12,463 bases of DNA from JBDSYA01 sp039925865 (lineage in GTDB: Bacteria > Bacteroidota > Ignavibacteria > Tepidaquicellales > Tepidaquicellaceae). The stretch lies in assembly GCA_039925865.1 (NCBI GenBank), contig JBDSYA010000297.1:1-12463 (forward strand), in the 5' to 3' direction. A program made the position numbers and the translations under genes. Under the pieces are notes generated by a model. It searched no databases and had not been told where the DNA came from. It saw nothing but the letters and a program-made list of their open reading frames with translations. The first letter of the stretch is position 1. Every line of letters begins with the position of its first letter. Shown here piece after piece: positions 7,926-12,463 of the stretch.

Positions 7926-10900
7926 ATGTTAGAAAATTACAAAATTGTATTTTTTCTATTTATCATAATTTTTTCTGAAAACTTAGCCATCTCACAAGTT
8001 TCTGAGGAATGGATTCACCGATATACAGGCCCGGAGTCTAGTACAGATAATCCGGCAAGTTTTGTAATTGATGGGTCAGGAAATTTTTACGTAACAGGTA
8101 AATCAATTGTAGGCGGAGGATACTTTCATATTGTTACAGTAAAATTTAATTCTTCCGGGGTCAGGCAATGGATAGCTAATTATTCCGGTGGTCCGGGTCA
8201 AAATGATGACGGCATTTCAATCAAAGTAGATCAAAGCGGAAATGTTTATGTTGCCGGTAACACCCGCTTAACTGCAGGCCAGTTTAATATGTTGCTGATT
8301 AAATACAATGCAACCGGAGTACAGCTATGGGTGCAGGAATATAATGGTCCCGCTAATTCCGATGATTTTGTTACAGGATGTGTTATTGATCCTGCAGGTG
8401 ATATTTATTTAGGCGGATATAGTTTTGGCTCAGGTACAGGTTATGATTATGTATTGTTGAAATATGATCCTGCAGGAGTACTAAAATGGGTTAAAAGGTG
8501 GAATGGGATTTCAAACGCAGATGATTATTTAAAGAAAATTAATATTGATAAGAATGGTAATATCATACTGACGGGTAATAGTTACAATTCTTCATCGCTG
8601 AACAATTTTGTTACTCAGAAATATAACAGCGAAGGTACATTAATATGGTCTGCAATTTATAACGGATTACTTTCCTTAGATGATCAGCCTTCAGATATTC
8701 AGACTGATACTTCAGGTAATATTTATGTTTGCGGTAAAAGTAAAGGCACAGGGGTGGGCTACAATTATGCTACGATAAAATATAACTCATCAGGAGTTCA
8801 GCAGTGGGCATCAGTTTATGACAGCCCTGTTTCAAATGATGATGTACCGAATGCAATTGATGTGGATCAAAACGGAAATGTATTTACTGCCGGAAACAGC
8901 TTCAGCAGTGGTTCATTTGCGGATTATGCAACTGTCAAATATAATTCCGCCGGGGTGCAGCAATGGGTAAGAAATTACAACGGAGCCCAGAATTATTTTG
9001 ATAAAGCTGCTGATGTGAAAACAGATAATGCCGGAAATGTCTATGTTACAGGACAGAACATAAAATCTTCTGACGGCACAAGTGATCTTGTTACTGTAAA
9101 ATATAATTTCAATGGTGACCTTCAGTGGTCAAGACTATATAATGGATTGGGTAATCTTGACGATGTCCCGGTTCAAATGGAAATAATCAATTCTGAACTT
9201 TTCATTCTCGGAACAAGCTCAAGTTATTTTTTTGGTCCGTTTTGCGGAACTAGTGATTATGTAACAGTTAAATACAATCTATCAGGAAATTTTGAACTGG
9301 AAGCAAGATACGACGGCTCCGGTACAGGAGTTGACGAACCCAATGATCTCGTTTTGGATAATTCAGGAAATACATTTTGTACCGGTTCAAGTTTTGATCA
9401 GGTTTCTGAATTCGATTATGCTACGATTAAATACAATTCTGCAGGAGCACCGCTTTGGGTTACAAGGTATGATGGTTTTGGAGGATCCGATAAAGCATCA
9501 TCCATAATTACTGATAACAGCGGGAACATATATGTTACGGGGGTAAGTGAAAACAATAGTAATGGAAATGATATTGCAACAATAAAATACAATTCAGCCG
9601 GAACACAACAATGGGTTGCCAGATATAACGGACCCGCAAACGGCGATGATCATGGGAGTAATGTAGCGGCAGATGCTTCAGGAAATGTATATGTGTCCGG
9701 ATACAGTGAGGGCTTAGGTTCCGGTAAAGATTATGTAATTATAAAATATAATTCATCCGGTTCTCAGCAATGGGCAACAAGATATAACGGTCCCGGAAAT
9801 TCTGACGATAGCGCTACAGCTATGGCATTTGATCCGGCAGGGAATATTTTTGTAACGGGAAAGAGCAAAGGCATTGGAACACTTGAAGATATTGCCACCA
9901 TCAAATGTAATTTATCAGGCAGTATAATATGGGTTTCAAGATTTAACGGTGTCACAAATAATTCAGATGAGCCTGCGTCTATTGCTTTGGATGGCGGAGG
10001 AAATGTAATCGTTACCGGAAAAAGCAATTCAGGATCTGATCCCGTTGAATCCCAAATTTCAAATTTTGATATTATCACATTAAAAATTAACTCCGCAGGG
10101 ATTCAGCAATGGTCATCAATTCATAATGGCAGCGGAAACGGTGACGATGAAGGAAGTTCAGTAGTAACGGATAATTCTGGAAATGTATATGTTGCCGGAA
10201 GCAGTAAAAGTCTGACAACTGATAAAGATTATTCAACTATTAAATATAATTCCGCAGGCGTTCAGCAATGGGTCTCTTATTATAACGGTAACTCAAATAA
10301 TATTGACCAGGCATCTTCGATCACTATTGATATCGCAGGAAATCTTTTTGTCACAGGAGCTTGCATGGATGCAGGATCAGGTTTTAATTACTGCACTGTG
10401 AAATATAATAATTCAGGTATTCAAAAATGGGCAAAGAAATATAACTACATTGATAACGATACGGATAAAGCAGCGGTATTAAAAGTCGATACTCAGGGAA
10501 ATGTGTTTGTTACAGGCATAAGCAAAGGAGTTCAGGGAGATAAGGATTTTATTACGATTAAATATAAACAGGATAAAGCCATTGAGCTTAATGCTTTAAT
10601 AGAAGGATTTTATAATGAAGTTTCCAATATCATGGTCAGTGATACTGTAAAACTTTTTTTAAGAAACAGTGCTTCACCATATTCAATTGTTGATTCTTCA
10701 ATTTCAGTTTTGGATAATTTAGGTAAAGCAACTTATTATTTTGCCAATGCTCAAAATAGCATCAATTATTTTTTAGTCCTGAAACATAGAAATTCAATAG
10801 AGACCTGGAGTTCAACAACACAGGTTTTTTCAGCAGCATCAATGAATTATGATTTCACTACTGATGCAACAAAGGCATTCGGCAATAATTTAAAAAACAA

Positions 10901-11108
10901 AGGTTTGGAATTTTGTATTTACAGCGGTGATGTAAATCAGGATGGTATCGTAGATGCTTCAGATGGTTCTTTTATAGACAATGATGTATTTATTTTTCTT
11001 TCCGGAAGAAATATTACTGACCTTAACGGGGATGAGATAATAGACGGAAGTGATCTGAGTATTGCAGATAACAACTCATTGAATTTTATTGGTTTGATCA
11101 GGCCATAA
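7926..11108 (+). CDS. Large secreted SBBP-repeat protein with dockerin-like C-terminus
   Basis: A 1060-residue protein whose signal peptide (MLENYKIVFFLFIIIF, ending A-I-S-Q at residue 24) supports the ATG at 7926. Residues 29-884 are 16 repeats of ~53 residues following 'W..RYNGP.N.DD, D.SGNVYVTG.S, DY.TIKYNSAGVQQ', the SBBP (seven-bladed beta-propeller-type) repeat, enough for two propellers. Residues ~887-990 form a beta-rich module (LNALIEGFYNEVSNIMVSDT; later YYFANAQNSINYFLVLKHRN). Residues 1000-1060 resemble a type I dockerin, with two calcium-loop motifs, DVNQDGIVD (1002-1010) and DLNGDEIID (1032-1040), ending NFIGLIRP. The NYPNPFNP sorting domain of the neighbours is absent, so anchoring or export differs, perhaps using the tail as a sorting or calcium-stabilised end. 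Repeat 8 is irregular and repeat 9 has lost its leading Trp (LEARYDG). The ligand is unknown; a surface or adhesion role is inference. Confidence 0.85.
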   Translation: MLENYKIVFFLFIIIFSENLAISQVSEEWIHRYTGPESSTDNPASFVIDGSGNFYVTGKSIVGGGYFHIVTVKFNSSGVRQWIANYSGGPGQNDDGISIKVDQSGNVYVAGNTRLTAGQFNMLLIKYNATGVQLWVQEYNGPANSDDFVTGCVIDPAGDIYLGGYSFGSGTGYDYVLLKYDPAGVLKWVKRWNGISNADDYLKKINIDKNGNIILTGNSYNSSSLNNFVTQKYNSEGTLIWSAIYNGLLSLDDQPSDIQTDTSGNIYVCGKSKGTGVGYNYATIKYNSSGVQQWASVYDSPVSNDDVPNAIDVDQNGNVFTAGNSFSSGSFADYATVKYNSAGVQQWVRNYNGAQNYFDKAADVKTDNAGNVYVTGQNIKSSDGTSDLVTVKYNFNGDLQWSRLYNGLGNLDDVPVQMEIINSELFILGTSSSYFFGPFCGTSDYVTVKYNLSGNFELEARYDGSGTGVDEPNDLVLDNSGNTFCTGSSFDQVSEFDYATIKYNSAGAPLWVTRYDGFGGSDKASSIITDNSGNIYVTGVSENNSNGNDIATIKYNSAGTQQWVARYNGPANGDDHGSNVAADASGNVYVSGYSEGLGSGKDYVIIKYNSSGSQQWATRYNGPGNSDDSATAMAFDPAGNIFVTGKSKGIGTLEDIATIKCNLSGSIIWVSRFNGVTNNSDEPASIALDGGGNVIVTGKSNSGSDPVESQISNFDIITLKINSAGIQQWSSIHNGSGNGDDEGSSVVTDNSGNVYVAGSSKSLTTDKDYSTIKYNSAGVQQWVSYYNGNSNNIDQASSITIDIAGNLFVTGACMDAGSGFNYCTVKYNNSGIQKWAKKYNYIDNDTDKAAVLKVDTQGNVFVTGISKGVQGDKDFITIKYKQDKAIELNALIEGFYNEVSNIMVSDTVKLFLRNSASPYSIVDSSISVLDNLGKATYYFANAQNSINYFLVLKHRNSIETWSSTTQVFSAASMNYDFTTDATKAFGNNLKNKGLEFCIYSGDVNQDGIVDASDGSFIDNDVFIFLSGRNITDLNGDEIIDGSDLSIADNNSLNFIGLIRP
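8010..10577 (+). repeat. Tandem array of 16 SBBP coding repeats (~159-bp period)
   Basis: The DNA of the SBBP gene repeats with a period of about 159 bases, from the Trp codon at 8010 to the Lys codon ending at 10577. Recurrent words include AAATATAATTC, CAGCAATGGG and the SGNVYVTG-encoding block. Repeats 10, 11, 12 and 14 are the most alike. Repeat 13 carries a longer loop (residues near SDPVESQISNF), and repeat 8 is the most diverged. This makes copy number open to change by recombination. Confidence 0.8.
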
Positions 11109-11132
11109 TTCACATAATATTTTTAGTAAATT

Positions 11133-11162
11133 AAAAAGGGCGGAAGTGTTTCCGCCCTTTTT
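11133..11162. terminator. Strong bidirectional intrinsic terminator
   Basis: GGGCGGAA (11138-11145) and TTCCGCCC (11150-11157) form a perfect 8-bp stem around a GTGT loop. It is flanked by an A-tract at 11133-11137 and a T-tract at 11158-11163, so it works as a classic rho-independent terminator in both directions. It sits between the stops of the convergent SBBP gene (11108) and CHRD gene (11191). Confidence 0.95.
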
Positions 11163-11190
11163 TATTATGAATAAATTTGGTTCTGAAATA

Positions 11191-12462
11191 TTACTTAATA
11201 ACACTCATCTTTAAAACTCTGCTGATGTTATTATATTCAATTTTGTAGAAGTAGATACCACTCGACAAATCAGATGCGTTGAAGTTGATTGTGTAATATC
11301 CTGCTGTCCTGAATCCGTTCAATATCGAAGATACCAATCTTCCGCTGTTATCATAGACTGAAAGATTTACATTTCCGTCTTGTGGTAATTGGAAATCGAT
11401 TTTTGTAGATGGATTAAATGGATTTGGATAATTTTGTGATACATCGAATTTTACAGGAATACCAACTTCAATTTCTGATTGAAGTGTGAAATATTCATAA
11501 TTACCGTTAAAGTCGATTTGTTTTAATCTGAAATTATATTTTCCTGAAGCCAGATTTTTAACCGTATAAGTGTAGCTCATTGGGTTAACAGTTGTACCGT
11601 TACCCTGAACAAATCCTGCAACACTCCACTCTTCTGAGCTTATTAATTTTCTTTCAATTTCAAATCCGGAATTATTTACTTCTCCTGCACTCACCCAGTT
11701 TAAGGTTACATCTTTTTTATTAACTGATGCTGAGAATGATGAAAGCTCTACAGGTAATGGAGCTTCAAACAAATTATAAACTGTATCCATTATTCCAACT
11801 GTCATACCAATTATAGTATCACGTCCGGAATTTGTGCCTGTATAGCAAAACTGAGCTATTCCAGCTGTATCTGTTATGGCAAATCCGGTCATCGGATTAG
11901 CACCTGTAACTGTGTAATCAACTCTTATACCCGGAAGAGCTGCACCGTTTTGATCTCTGACAAGACCGTCAACACAATGAGTTGTATTTACTGGATTGAT
12001 TGAGTTTTCAGGTGTGATCGTCAAAGTTGAAATTACCTGTATTCCAATGATAGGTAATGCACCTGATCTTAACTGACCTCTTATCTCACCTGATGGATAT
12101 TGAGCTGTATGAATATTGATATATATATTCTGAATGTATGCTTCAGAAATAAAATTATTTGTTATCGGCATCGAAGCATCTGTTCTTTTCCATGCTCCCA
12201 CTATACTGTTGCCCATAATGTTATTCATCAGATTCTTAACGACCGGTCCGATAACACCAATAGGAGCATTATGAAAATGAGCTGCTGTCGGTGGACTGAG
12301 TAATCCGTCAAATGTATTATAAAAGATCAGACCCGCATCAGTACCTGTAGCGGAACCTGTTCCCCGTGCATTTGTTGTGGTCGGAGGCACTTCCTGAGTT
12401 CTTGTGATCTGTGTAGTTAATCCAAATCCCTCACTGATAAATACCTGGCCTCTGACCTCTCC
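11191..12462 (-). CDS. CHRD-domain secreted protein with Big_1-like, FnIII-like and T9SS sorting domains, 5' end beyond the window
   Basis: The minus frame is open from the right edge to TAA at 11193-11191. The GTG at 12390 is not the true start, because coding continues upstream: residues encoded at 12462-12391 read GEVRGQVF, then ISEGFGLTTQITRTQE. GEVRGQV is the end of a preceding CHRD domain. A full CHRD domain follows (~12420-12069; TAAHFHNAPIGVIGPVV, closing YPSGEIRGQL), so the protein has at least two in tandem. After it come a Big_1/invasin-like beta domain (~12040-11765; CVDGLVRDQNGAALPG, TDTAGIAQFCYTG), an LPVELSSFSAS-type fibronectin-like domain (~11763-11480; TLNWVSAGEVNNSGFEIER) and a T9SS sorting domain (NYPNPFNPS from 11433, final KMSVIK). 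CHRD domains were named from chordin; their function in bacteria is unclear. The product is predicted to be extracellular. Confidence 0.87.
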   Translation of the reverse strand, partial: GEVRGQVFISEGFGLTTQITRTQEVPPTTTNARGTGSATGTDAGLIFYNTFDGLLSPPTAAHFHNAPIGVIGPVVKNLMNNIMGNSIVGAWKRTDASMPITNNFISEAYIQNIYINIHTAQYPSGEIRGQLRSGALPIIGIQVISTLTITPENSINPVNTTHCVDGLVRDQNGAALPGIRVDYTVTGANPMTGFAITDTAGIAQFCYTGTNSGRDTIIGMTVGIMDTVYNLFEAPLPVELSSFSASVNKKDVTLNWVSAGEVNNSGFEIERKLISSEEWSVAGFVQGNGTTVNPMSYTYTVKNLASGKYNFRLKQIDFNGNYEYFTLQSEIEVGIPVKFDVSQNYPNPFNPSTKIDFQLPQDGNVNLSVYDNSGRLVSSILNGFRTAGYYTINFNASDLSSGIYFYKIEYNNISRVLKMSVIK

Positions 12463-12463
12463 T

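Noticed and set aside
8010..10577. Possible CRISPR-like or satellite array
   Set aside because: The repeats are imperfect, ~159 bases long, keep one reading frame and encode the SBBP motif, so they are protein-coding repeats.
12390..12390. GTG as the start of the CHRD protein
   Set aside because: The reading frame continues to the window edge and encodes recognisable CHRD sequence upstream, so this GTG is an internal valine codon.

Overview
This is an AT-rich window whose gene content points to the Bacteroidota/FCB group, most likely the class Ignavibacteria. Several predicted secreted proteins end in the same ~80-residue C-terminal domain (NYPNPFNPxT, then VYDxxGR, SSGIYFY and a final K/R-rich strand). 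This is the type A sorting signal recognised by the type IX secretion system (T9SS). Intergenic stretches are A/T-rich, most genes lack a clear Shine-Dalgarno sequence, and signal peptides often end in A-Q or S-Q, all usual for the group. The organism call is inference from these traits; there is no rRNA in the window.

Layout from left to right. The left edge holds the 5' end of a minus-strand gene for a secreted protein of the Bacteroidota family usually labelled 'asparagine synthetase B'. Bases 183-895 contain no intact gene. They carry two decayed pieces of T9SS cargo genes: a headless sorting domain (306-527) and a 54-residue signal peptide plus first propeller strand (608-772). Next is an intact seven-repeat YCF48/BNR-type propeller with a sorting domain (896-2140), then an M6-like secreted zinc metallopeptidase broken by a one-base frameshift (2190-4707). 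A hairpin separates these from the only housekeeping gene, tsaD (tRNA t6A37 synthesis, 4797-5867), which overlaps a small putative lipoprotein gene (5854-6309). Converging on that pair is a choice-of-anchor B (LVIVD-repeat) cargo protein on the minus strand (6366-7709). A 216-base divergent spacer leads to a 1060-residue protein made of 16 SBBP repeats with a dockerin-like C-terminus (7926-11108). A strong bidirectional terminator then separates it from a minus-strand CHRD-domain cargo protein that runs off the right edge (11191-12462).

The window is mainly a cluster of extracellular or cell-surface proteins around an unrelated tsaD-lipoprotein pair. No T9SS machinery, mobile-element gene, tRNA or CRISPR array is visible. 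The cargo genes share an export route rather than an obvious pathway. The M6 peptidase would degrade extracellular protein, and the propeller, SBBP and CHRD proteins look like surface binding or scaffold proteins.

The least ordinary signal is a 45-base in-frame insert in tsaD built around a perfect 11-base inverted repeat. It looks like a small palindromic element that has entered an essential gene without breaking it. Other points of interest are the peptidase frameshift, the decayed propeller paralogs, and the large SBBP protein that ends in a dockerin-like module instead of the sorting domain used by its neighbours.
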